A stretch of DNA of 31,575 bases from an uncultured Bacilli bacterium (GTDB lineage: Bacteria; Bacillota_I; Bacilli_A; RF39; UBA660), in NCBI GenBank assembly GCA_910583945.1, contig CAJTYF010000015.1, positions 1 to 31,575 of the forward strand. The letters run 5' to 3'. Positions within the stretch are counted from its first letter, which is position 1; every line of letters starts with the position of its first letter. A program made the position numbers and the translations under genes. Positions 1-6,411 of this stretch are shown here, in pieces. The notes beneath the pieces are model-generated. The model searched no databases. It was not told the DNA's origin and saw only the letters and a list, made by a program, of their open reading frames with translations.

Positions 1-1
1 A

Positions 2-49
2 TTAGTTCTTAATAACCCCCCCCCCATTCTTTAATTTAAGCTTTTTCAT
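2..49 (-). CDS. 5' end of a possible phase-variable gene, frame closed here by a G10 tract
   Basis: On the minus strand an ATG at 49 follows a purine-rich ribosome binding site (AAGGAAGG, 61-68) and a strong promoter (120-148). The first codons read MKKLKLKN and then enter ten consecutive G residues (16-25). With ten Gs the frame reads GGGVIKN and stops at 2-4. With eleven it also stops at once, but with nine or twelve it is open to the window edge. This is the classical layout of a slipped-strand phase-variable gene in its OFF state. The product cannot be identified because the body of the gene lies outside the window. The 11-base spacing between ribosome binding site and ATG is rather long, and the tract length could be an assembly error, so the call is tentative. 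Confidence 0.4.
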   Translation of the reverse strand: MKKLKLKNGGGVIKN

Positions 50-119
50 TTTCTTTTTTTCCTTCCTTATTAAATTGATTTCATAACCAAACAAAGTCTT
101 TTACCTTATTTGTAATTCA

Positions 120-148
120 ATTATAAATCCCTAACAAATTTTTGACAA
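120..148 (-). promoter_or_regulatory. Strong sigma-A-type promoter facing the left edge
   Basis: On the minus strand TTGTCA (143-148) and a perfect TATAAT (120-125) are separated by 17 bases. Transcription would start near 113 and run about 60 bases before the ATG at 49, so it drives the poly-G gene and not the gene ending at 182. Confidence 0.7.
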
Positions 149-181
149 GAAAAAAAGAATTAACTTTCACTTAACTCTCTT

Positions 182-1288
182 TCATCCAATTAAAAAACGA
201 GGGTGCACCGAAGCCTGATTAGAAGCAAAGTTTTCTTGTGAAATCCCTTGTCCATTTAAGTAGGCAAAACTACGAACACTAGCAATATTTTTTAACCAAT
301 AGTTATAACCGTGGCCATTATATCCGATTCTAATTTCTGGTTTTAGAACAAAGATTGCATATTGCATATTATCAATTCCTGTATCAATTCCACTACTCGA
401 ATAAACTACTGATCCATAAACATTGGTTTCGCTCATTAAATCTATCTTTCTTGTATACCATGACCAATTACTTGCTGCCCCCTTAGAATCTCCACCAGTT
501 TGATTACATGAATCTAAATTTACAGAATTAGACAATAAATTTCGATATTCTAGTATATGACTTCCAAAGACTTTACCGACTATTTCTTCATTTGAAACTA
601 AATTAGTTAAAGTTTCTGTAACCATTTTACTTCCAGCATATCCACCTTCGGTTGTGTCCGTATCATTCATGGACGCATTCATTAAGGGTTCCGCTGGTAT
701 TAGGGTTGCATGATGTTTTGTTAATTGCGTATCTCCAGTATATAAATAATTATCAATGTCTGCAATTAACCATGTCACATCATTTGCTATGATATAATCA
801 CCGACATAGATGTCTTCAAAACTTCCATTACTGATTCTCGTATATAAACTTCCATCTGTATAATATTCAGTTATATCTTTTCCTCGATACGTGTTTCGGT
901 GCATGGCTTTTCCTGCTTCAATATATTTATTGTATTCTTCTTGTGGTAAACCTGAGGTAAAACTCACATTACATTTTGATTCACTGCTGACATTGTTTAA
1001 CACTAAGTTCCAATTGTTATAATCCCATTCCCCAAATGTTCCATTCACATTTGTTTTGTATAACCCTCTTTCTGGTATGGTTTCACTTTTTTTATCATCT
1101 ACGACAACACTTAACATTTTAATATCGTAACCAAAATCAGAGATTCTTCCCTTTAAGACATTAAAACTTTTCTTCATAGAAAGCAAATGTTTTATACAAC
1201 GTAATACTTCCTATGATTAGTAGTATTCCTACTATAGAATAAATGATTTTTTATTCTTCTTAACTCTGATAAACTCTTTTAAATTCAT
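182..1288 (-). pseudogene. Membrane-anchored surface-type protein, frameshifted at an A6 tract near its start
   Basis: The uninterrupted frame covers 182-1186, but the true start is probably the ATG at 1288. It follows AAAGGCGG and reads MNLKEFIRVKKNKKS before running into TAG. Adding one A to the A6 tract at 1247-1252 joins it to a downstream frame that encodes a single hydrophobic helix (roughly IYSIVGILLIIGSITLY), then KTFAFYEEK, then the 330-residue ectodomain. The restored product would be a type II membrane protein with an extracellular, Gly/Asn/Ser/Tyr-rich domain. Its C-terminus (YWLKNIASVRSFAYLNGQG ... HPRFLIG) resembles the repeat-free lectin-like ends of surface and phage-tail proteins in gut Bacilli; I recognise the style, not a named family. 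It has its own promoter at 1378-1406. It is either a real inactivation, phase-variable slippage, or a sequencing error in the homopolymer. Confidence 0.6.
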
Positions 1289-1342
1289 AGCAACCGCCTT
1301 TCTCATTAACCACATAAATTAGTGGATTAATATATACATTAC

Positions 1343-1369
1343 TGTTATATATATTTTTTATATATAACA
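1343..1369. repeat. 11-bp perfect inverted repeat in the leader of the surface-protein gene
   Basis: The arms TGTTATATATA (1343-1353) and TATATATAACA (1359-1369) flank a 5-base T loop. The repeat lies between the promoter at 1378-1406 and the start at 1288, so it could be a repressor operator or an RNA hairpin in the leader. Confidence 0.6.
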
Positions 1370-1377
1370 TACATCAA

Positions 1378-1406
1378 ATTATACTAATCAGAAAGTTAAT
1401 AGTCAA
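1378..1406 (-). promoter_or_regulatory. Sigma-A-type promoter of the surface-protein gene
   Basis: TTGACT (1401-1406) and TATAAT (1378-1383) lie 17 bases apart on the minus strand. The predicted leader is about 80 bases. The -35 box sits back to back with the TTGACA of the divergent regulator promoter at 1424. Confidence 0.7.
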
Positions 1407-1423
1407 TAATTCAATATATTTGG

Positions 1424-1451
1424 TTGACACTATAAAAATTAAGGTATTAAA
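1424..1451 (+). promoter_or_regulatory. Probable promoter of the XRE regulator
   Basis: A consensus TTGACA lies at 1424-1429, with a weaker -10 candidate (TATTAA or ATTAAA, 1445-1451) 15-16 bases downstream. It diverges from the promoter of the surface-protein gene, so one bound regulator could affect both. Confidence 0.4.
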
Positions 1452-1524
1452 CACGCATAGGTCAAACAACCAATAGTCAAGTATTCATAAAATTCAATAA
1501 AATGAATCTAAGCGAGGAAAAATT

Positions 1525-1773
1525 ATGTATACAACAATTATTGAAAACGGAGAATTTAATTTTAAATTAAAAAATATCCTAAATAATAAAAAAATAAGTA
1601 TCAATAAATTAATGCGTGATACAAACACAGATTATAAAGTTATTAAAAGATTAATAACTGGAGAAATAACTAAAATAGACTTATTTGTAATTGCAAGACT
1701 CTGTAATTATTTAGATTGTAATTTAAATGATTTAATTTCTTATACCAATAAAAAAATACCTCAAATGAATTAA
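1525..1773 (+). CDS. Small XRE/Cro-type helix-turn-helix regulator
   Basis: This 82-residue protein is the only convincing plus-strand gene in the window. Residues about 14-72 form a Cro/CI-type domain: LKNILNNKKISINKLMRDTN, then a recognition helix around YKVIKRLITGE, then IDLFVIARLCNYLDCNLNDL, the usual last helices. It has no effector or dimerisation domain beyond the HTH, as in the small single-domain XRE regulators common in Bacillota. The start follows GCGAGGA at a normal distance. It stands head to head with the frameshifted surface-protein gene and shares a 236-base intergenic region with it, so control of that gene and of itself is a fair inference. It ends in a terminator shared with spoVG. 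Confidence 0.8.
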   Translation: MYTTIIENGEFNFKLKNILNNKKISINKLMRDTNTDYKVIKRLITGEITKIDLFVIARLCNYLDCNLNDLISYTNKKIPQMN

Positions 1774-1784
1774 GGTATTTTTTT
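1751..1784. terminator. Bidirectional intrinsic terminator between the XRE gene and spoVG
   Basis: The arms AAAAAATACCT (1751-1761) and AGGTATTTTTT (1773-1783) form an 11-bp stem with A/T runs on both sides. It works for both converging genes. The XRE stop codon and the spoVG stop codon lie within or at its edges. Confidence 0.85.
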
Positions 1785-2049
1785 ATTCTTCAGTAGTTTC
1801 TTTTTTAAATTCTTCTAAAATAACATCTTGAAACATATTACGAACATCTGTATTAATTGGATGTGCAATATCCTTATATTCCCCAGTAGCTGTTTTTCTA
1901 CTAGGCATTGCTATAAATAAGCCATTATCACCTTCAATAATTCTAATATCATGAATAGCAAATGAATTATCAATCACTACTGTTGCGATTCCTTTCATTC
2001 TGTTTCCATCTTTTTCAAATTTACGAACGGTTACTGATGTAATTTCCAT
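1783..2049 (-). CDS. spoVG: SpoVG, RNA/DNA-binding regulator
   Basis: The 88-residue product begins MEITSVTVRKF, carries RMKGIATVVIDNSFAIHDIRI and IAMPSRKTATGEYKDIAHPI, and ends in an acidic tail, which is a full-length match to the SpoVG family. SpoVG is a small dimeric nucleic-acid-binding protein. In Bacillus it affects asymmetric septation and in staphylococci capsule and virulence genes; it is also found in non-sporulating species, so alone it does not prove sporulation. The ATG follows GAAGGAGAA at good spacing. It is the last gene of the leftward block and has its own sigma-A-like promoter at 2091-2119. The Bacillus sigma-H type promoter is not obvious. Confidence 0.97.
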   Translation of the reverse strand: MEITSVTVRKFEKDGNRMKGIATVVIDNSFAIHDIRIIEGDNGLFIAMPSRKTATGEYKDIAHPINTDVRNMFQDVILEEFKKETTEE

Positions 2050-2090
2050 ATTATGATTCTCCTTCTAAAGTTCTCTAGTAACTTAATACC

Positions 2091-2119
2091 ATTTTATGAC
2101 ATATTTGCGAGTTTATCAA
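2091..2119 (-). promoter_or_regulatory. Promoter of spoVG
   Basis: TTGATA (2114-2119) and TAAAAT (2091-2096) are 17 bases apart on the minus strand. The -35 box overlaps the left arm of the inverted repeat at 2113-2143. Confidence 0.65.
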
Positions 2120-2143
2120 GCACTTTTTACAAATACTTGATAA
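2113..2143. repeat. Inverted repeat over the veg end and the spoVG -35 box
   Basis: TTATCAAG (2113-2120) and CTTGATAA (2136-2143) form 8-bp arms 15 bases apart. They cover the last veg codons and the spoVG -35 box. It may be an operator or a weak veg terminator; there is no clear T run for the latter. Confidence 0.45.
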
Positions 2144-2339
2144 TTATTTCACCTGTTGCTAAATCAGAATAACTAAAACTCTTTTCTACTTGATTTTCAT
2201 TAACAATAAAGATACTTGGATAAACATGTGTAATAATTCCCTTAACTTTATAACTTTTATTTCTCATACCGTGTACTGAAATTTCAACCGATTTATTTAA
2301 ATGTTTTTTTACTTCTTCCTTAATTATATTAATATTCAT
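2127..2339 (-). CDS. veg: Veg, biofilm-associated small protein
   Basis: The 70-residue product (MNINIIKEEVKKHLNKSVEI ... GIITHVYPSIFIVNE ... FSYSDLATGEI) matches the Veg family in length and along the whole sequence. It has the conserved 'GxIxxxYPxiFxV' core and the 'SYSDxLT'-like segment. Veg is a cytoplasmic protein reported to stimulate biofilm matrix genes in B. subtilis through the SinR pathway; whether that role applies here is unknown. The ATG follows AAGGAGAGAGT. It begins only 9 bases after yabG, the same neighbour as in Bacillus, so co-transcription or a promoter inside yabG is likely. Confidence 0.93.
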   Translation of the reverse strand: MNINIIKEEVKKHLNKSVEISVHGMRNKSYKVKGIITHVYPSIFIVNENQVEKSFSYSDLATGEIIIKYL

Positions 2340-2348
2340 ACTCTCTCC

Positions 2349-3125
2349 TTATCTAGGGTAGCCTACATACATAAGCCCTTTTGAAAACAACCCACCAACT
2401 CCATCACTACCATATTTTGTTTTTTCAAGTAAAGCAAGCAAATCCACTTCTTTATTTCTTTCAGTTAAAGCAAGATGTGTCGCAATAATGGCTGGGTCTA
2501 AGCAATGGATATTAACTCTTTTAGGACTTGATGCAAAATTAGCTCCTGCTTTAATTAATTCTTCATAATTACTCTGGCAAGCCCCAGCAATAACCACTAA
2601 TTTTTCATGGCTTTTTTCAAACTTACGACATTCTCTTACTGCTTTAATAAAATTTTCGGTATTCTTATAATTTCTTAAATCATTAACATTTCCTTTTTTT
2701 TTATAATAAGCATCATGACCTGTAATAATCACTAAATCAGGTTTAAACTCTTCTAATAGTCCACGAATTTTTGAAGCAATATCGACTTCCATTATCTTTT
2801 TTCCAATAGCCAAAACATTATGTTTTTTATAATAATTTAAACAACGCGTCAAATACTCACTATCTCCATCAATATGTAAGACTTTACCAGGTAAATAAAA
2901 AAATTCACTTCGATCTAAATCATCTTCATCGTCATCAATTTCCACGCGCAAATTTTCTTGTTCTTCTTCACTCACAATAACTAAATCATCCATTTCACTA
3001 TCTGCATAAAGACGAACATCTATACCTTTTAAATAACAAATGTTTCCTTTAATATTCATGACTTTAAACAAAGTATCGTGTTGATAACTATTTCGAGTAA
3101 CAAGATCACCTTTTTTTATTTGCAT
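2349..3125 (-). CDS. yabG: YabG, sporulation-specific cysteine protease
   Basis: The protein is a full-length YabG homologue of about 258 residues. It has an N-terminal Lys-rich KOW-like segment (KKGDLVTRNSYQHDTLFKV), an acidic linker (EIDDDEDDLDR), then the peptidase region with LPGKVLHIDGD, KPDLVIITGHDAYY, VVIAGACQSNYEELIKAGAN and FASSPKRVNIHCLDP. The Cys at about residue 183 in GACQS is the expected catalytic residue. In Bacillus and Clostridioides, YabG trims coat and cortex-germination proteins in the mother cell and is found essentially only in spore formers, so its intact state here is the best sign of sporulation. I chose the ATG at 3125, seven bases after AGGTGA, over the upstream GTG at 3134. 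It lies between rsmA and veg, as in Bacillus. Confidence 0.93.
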   Translation of the reverse strand: MQIKKGDLVTRNSYQHDTLFKVMNIKGNICYLKGIDVRLYADSEMDDLVIVSEEEQENLRVEIDDDEDDLDRSEFFYLPGKVLHIDGDSEYLTRCLNYYKKHNVLAIGKKIMEVDIASKIRGLLEEFKPDLVIITGHDAYYKKKGNVNDLRNYKNTENFIKAVRECRKFEKSHEKLVVIAGACQSNYEELIKAGANFASSPKRVNIHCLDPAIIATHLALTERNKEVDLLALLEKTKYGSDGVGGLFSKGLMYVGYPR

Positions 3126-3257
3126 CTTCTTCACCTATCTAATTTATATGTCTAAGAAATTTTTTTATGCATTTCTTTCAACCTCCTAATAATGAAACTT
3201 ACCTTACCAAAAAAGAAAAAAGATTTCGAATATTTTCGTTCGTCTTATTTCGACAAA

Positions 3258-3280
3258 ATAAAAAAGACTATTGTTAGTCT
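3258..3280 (-). terminator. Intrinsic terminator after rsmA
   Basis: On the minus strand AGACTA (3275-3280) and TAGTCT (3265-3270) form a 6-bp stem with a 4-base loop. A T run follows. It separates the tatD-rsmA block from yabG. Confidence 0.7.
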
Positions 3281-3283
3281 AAG

Positions 3284-4057
3284 TCATTGAGTTAAAAATA
3301 GAAATAGTTCTTGATAATCCTGAGGACAAATTTCCTCAGCACGAACGTTTTCATCATAACCTAATTTTTTTAATTTATCTTGGAGTTGATTAAAAACATC
3401 ACTGTCTAAATTATTTTTCAAAGTCTTTCTTTTATTTTTAAAACACGTCTTTATAAATGATATATAATTTTCCTTATCAATAGAAAAAGGTATTTTTTTA
3501 TTTAATTTTAAGACAACACTGTCTACTTTAGGAATAGGCGTAAATTGTTCTTTTCCAACTTTCATTAGTATCTCACTGTCATAACTATAATCGACCAATA
3601 AAGTTAAAGCATTATAACTTTTACTTCTTTCTTTTGCAACAATTCTTTCACCATATTCTTTTTGAACAAGCAAAACGATAGACTTAAAACAATCTAAATC
3701 CATCAATTTTAACAAAATAGGTGTGGTTATATAATAGGGAATATTGGAAATCACATAAATATTATGATAAGCAATACCTTTTATATCCTCTTTAACATCT
3801 CGCTTTAAAAAATCATCATAAATAATAGAAGTTTTATCACTAGTATAAGATTTCAAATAATCCTTCATACGTTGATCAATTTCATAACATAATAAAAAAC
3901 ACTCTTTTTTAACTAAATAGCTTGTTAAAGCTCCCATACCTGGCCCAATTTCTATAATTAAATCATTCTCATTAACTTCTATAGAATCACTGATTTTTTG
4001 TAAAATTTCTTTATTCTTCAAAAAATTTTGCCCAAAATTTTTATTAGCTTTTATCAT
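3284..4057 (-). CDS. rsmA: 16S rRNA adenine(1518/1519) dimethyltransferase RsmA/KsgA
   Basis: RsmA dimethylates two adjacent adenines in the 3' terminal hairpin of 16S rRNA late in small-subunit assembly. The sequence shows the FGQNFL N-terminus, the SAM-binding loop IIEIGPGMGALTSYL, the acidic ribose-binding IDQRM, the catalytic NIPYYIT motif, and the C-terminal helical domain with CFKNKRKTLKNNL. Length is about 257 residues, slightly under the Bacillus protein. Two starts are possible: ATG 4066, or ATG 4057, which overlaps the upstream stop as ATGA. I prefer 4057 because of the translational coupling. Loss of this enzyme gives kasugamycin resistance in other bacteria. Confidence 0.96.
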   Translation of the reverse strand: MIKANKNFGQNFLKNKEILQKISDSIEVNENDLIIEIGPGMGALTSYLVKKECFLLCYEIDQRMKDYLKSYTSDKTSIIYDDFLKRDVKEDIKGIAYHNIYVISNIPYYITTPILLKLMDLDCFKSIVLLVQKEYGERIVAKERSKSYNALTLLVDYSYDSEILMKVGKEQFTPIPKVDSVVLKLNKKIPFSIDKENYISFIKTCFKNKRKTLKNNLDSDVFNQLQDKLKKLGYDENVRAEEICPQDYQELFLFLTQ

Positions 4058-4599
4058 TTTTGCCATCCACTTCTTAATACATCATAAGTAATACTACTTC
4101 TTCCTACATAAGATAAAGCATAACTAAGTTCTGGAGTTAATAAATCAATATCATTATTTAAAACACCTCGGTCCAAAACAATAGCTAAAATAGGTTCTTG
4201 TGAAACACTAGGTTTATTAAATCGAATAATACTTCCACAAGGTAAATTTTTACTAGAAGCAACAATTCGCACCTTCCCATAACTAATATCTTGATAGGTA
4301 TCTGTTCCATCTAAAACATAATAATTAGGTAAACAAGCAAGTTTTCCACTACACAAAGGGCACGTTGCTACATAACCCGTTAAATCCCCAGTAAATGTAT
4401 CCTTTGCACTATATAAATCATTTTTAATATCTTCTTTTAATTTTAATGCCATAGTTGACAAATCAATACTTTTATTATAATTATCATTTAATACTTTTGT
4501 TTCTTTAATATTAGTACTTGACTCAACAATTATTACAAGTAATACCAGTAACCCCGTTTGTAAGAATTTAAAACAAATTTTGAGACTGTTACGAATCAC
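4054..4599 (-). CDS. 3D-domain cell-wall protein, YabE/Rpf-like
   Basis: The 181-residue protein starts with a membrane segment (FLQTGLLVLLVIIV, about residues 12-26), so it is exported and anchored or cleaved. The C-terminal half is a 3D (Asp-x-Asp) double-psi barrel: TGYVATCPLCSGKLAC, YGKVRIVASSKNLPCGSII, PILAIVLDRG, NDIDLLTPE. Such domains are probably lytic transglycosylases acting on peptidoglycan, as in MltA, YabE and Sps/Rpf-type proteins. The G5 and DUF348 repeats of Bacillus YabE are absent. The CPLC motif and further cysteines (LAC, LPC) may form disulfides or bind a metal outside the cell. The GTG start follows GAGGTGA. Position between tatD and rsmA matches yabE in Bacillus. No rnmV gene is present here. 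Confidence 0.85.
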   Translation of the reverse strand: MIRNSLKICFKFLQTGLLVLLVIIVESSTNIKETKVLNDNYNKSIDLSTMALKLKEDIKNDLYSAKDTFTGDLTGYVATCPLCSGKLACLPNYYVLDGTDTYQDISYGKVRIVASSKNLPCGSIIRFNKPSVSQEPILAIVLDRGVLNNDIDLLTPELSYALSYVGRSSITYDVLRSGWQK

Positions 4600-4640
4600 T
4601 TGATCACCTCAATTTATACATTATTCTATCAAAAGCCCTT

Positions 4641-5387
4641 CTAAATGTCAAAAAGTCGCATTATATTTTCATTGGTAATATTTGCTAGTTCTTCCATACT
4701 TATATGTTTTAAATCACAAATATATTCCGCAATATTTTTTATTTTGCTGGGATCATTTCTCTTTCCCCTAAATGGAACAGGTGTAAGATAAGGACTATCT
4801 GTTTCTAATACAATTTTATTTAAAGGTATTTCTTTTATAACTTCTTTCAAATTACAATTTTTAAAAGTGATAACACCATTAACGCCCAATAAAAAGCCCA
4901 TTTTAATATAAATTGTTGCGGTTTCAAGACTCCCACTAAATGAATGAATAACACCTTTCACACGATATTTTTTTAAAATCTCAATTGTATCATTTGTAGC
5001 CTCTCTAGAATGAATGACAACTGGCATTTGAAACGCTTCAGCTAATCTTAACTGATATTCAAATAAATCAATCTGTTTTTGTTTACTTTCTTTATCATAA
5101 TGATAATCTAAACCTATTTCTCCAATAGCCACTATTTTTTTATTTTTCAAATTTTTTTCTAGAAATTTTAAATCACTATCATTATAAGAATGGACTTCTT
5201 CTGGGTGAATTCCCAAACAACCATAGATTCCCATTTTATCTAATAATTTCAAAACTTCTCTATTTGTTTTATCATCACAGCCAGCAACAATATAACGATT
5301 CACTTGGTTATCCAATGCGTTTTCTAAAATTTCATCAATATTTTCATAATATTCTTTAAATAAATGACAATGCGTATCACAAAACAT
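4641..5387 (-). CDS. tatD: TatD-family metal-dependent deoxyribonuclease
   Basis: This TIM-barrel hydrolase of the TatD/YabD family has all the metal-ligand motifs in order: DTHCHL near the N-terminus, GIHPEEV, GEIGLDYHYD, VIHSREA, HSFSG and ETDSPYLTP. The family acts as a 3'-5' exonuclease on DNA/RNA or a deacylase; in Bacillus the precise job of YabD is not settled. Length (249 residues) is normal. The frame can be extended to a TTG at 5402, but the ATG at 5387 has GGAAGTGA at good distance and gives the usual MFCDTHCH start, so I use it. It follows a decayed gene and precedes the 3D protein and rsmA, with which it is probably co-transcribed. Confidence 0.95.
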   Translation of the reverse strand: MFCDTHCHLFKEYYENIDEILENALDNQVNRYIVAGCDDKTNREVLKLLDKMGIYGCLGIHPEEVHSYNDSDLKFLEKNLKNKKIVAIGEIGLDYHYDKESKQKQIDLFEYQLRLAEAFQMPVVIHSREATNDTIEILKKYRVKGVIHSFSGSLETATIYIKMGFLLGVNGVITFKNCNLKEVIKEIPLNKIVLETDSPYLTPVPFRGKRNDPSKIKNIAEYICDLKHISMEELANITNENIMRLFDI

Positions 5388-5436
5388 AAAATTCACTTCC
5401 AAAAATACTATAACAAAAATAAAAAAAGATGTAAAA

Positions 5437-6340
5437 TCACTTTTTTAATGATAAAACCAAATTCTTTGTGAAATAAGATGCTCCATATCCAGAAGCTAAT
5501 ACTTCATACTTTTGAACATCAAAAAAAGAATTAAATCCATGACACTCATTACTAATAGAACTCATATAAGAATAAGCATCTGCTGGAAAAAAACTATCTC
5601 GTATTTCACCAGCTACCGCATAATAATAATTAAAAATAAGTTCTCCTCTATCTTTTAATAATGAATATAGATTTTTCTTTAGAAATTCACTAAAACTTTT
5701 AGGTGAATAGGACAAATAATTATATATATTAGAAAGATAAATAAAATCAAAAGAATCATTTAATCGCTGACTAACATTCATCAAATTTGAATCTATATAT
5801 TGAATGCTAACAAAAGAAATGCTTTCTTTTATTATTTCGTATTCCTTCTTAGAATAAATAGAGAAATTATTATCTAAAACTTCTCCATTCTCTGAATCAA
5901 AAGAGAAAAGAAAATTTGAAAAGTTGAAAAAGACAAAAACACATTATCTCAAAATTTTAAAAAATTGCCCTTTAAAAATTCTCTAATCCTTTTATAATAT
6001 GAATTATAGAAATAACTAAAATAAAAATCAGCAAATTCATCATATTCTAAAGCTTTAACCACTGCTATTTAAGAGCACAACCGTATTTTGCTAATCTATT
6101 AATATCAAATGCTTGAATTTTAGAAGCACCAAAAAAAAATAGCTTCCAAAATTTGGTTTCCACTTCCAGTAACCATCAAAGAATTATTAAAATACGATAT
6201 TTTTTTATAAAGTTCTTTAAAATTTTCTGTTCCTTTAATTGGAATTCGACTATTTTTTTTATAAATACATGCCTGTTCATCATTCTTCATTATAATTTTT
6301 TAGCATGAAGTAAATCTTTTTTTAAATCAAGATTAATCAT
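5437..6340 (-). pseudogene. Decayed SAM-dependent methyltransferase-like gene
   Basis: Only a 115-residue C-terminal piece (5437-5784) is open, but the upstream 550 bases keep recognisable coding in shifting frames. The start MINLDLKKDLLHAK at 6340 follows GGGTGG. An A6 tract at 6296-6301 shifts it out of frame. The next segment reads KGTENFKELYKKISYFNNS, then LMVTGSGNQILEAIFF, a SAM-binding-like glycine loop. A T9 tract (6131-6139) breaks it again. FGASKIQAFDINRLAKYG follows, with the acidic DIN expected after such a loop, then ALEYDEFADFYF in yet another frame, and later FDFIYLSNIYNYL and LKDRGELIFNYY. At least three shifts plus stops make function impossible. It resembles DUF3419-type methyltransferases; the family is my inference. 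B. subtilis has no gene between metS and tatD. Confidence 0.8.
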
Positions 6341-6385
6341 AAAACCACCCAAAAATATTTTAGTTCTTAACAAAAATAAAGTCAC

Positions 6386-6411
6386 GAAAAAACTTATCTA
6401 AAAGTAAGTTT
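6386..6411 (-). terminator. Intrinsic terminator of metG
   Basis: On the minus strand AAACTTA (6405-6411) and TAAGTTT (6390-6396) form a 7-bp stem with an 8-base loop, followed by a T run. It overlaps the metG stop codon. Confidence 0.7.

Noticed and set aside
182..320. Variable region of a diversity-generating retroelement at the C-terminus of the surface protein
   Set aside because: The lectin-like end invites the idea, but there is no template repeat and no reverse transcriptase in the window.
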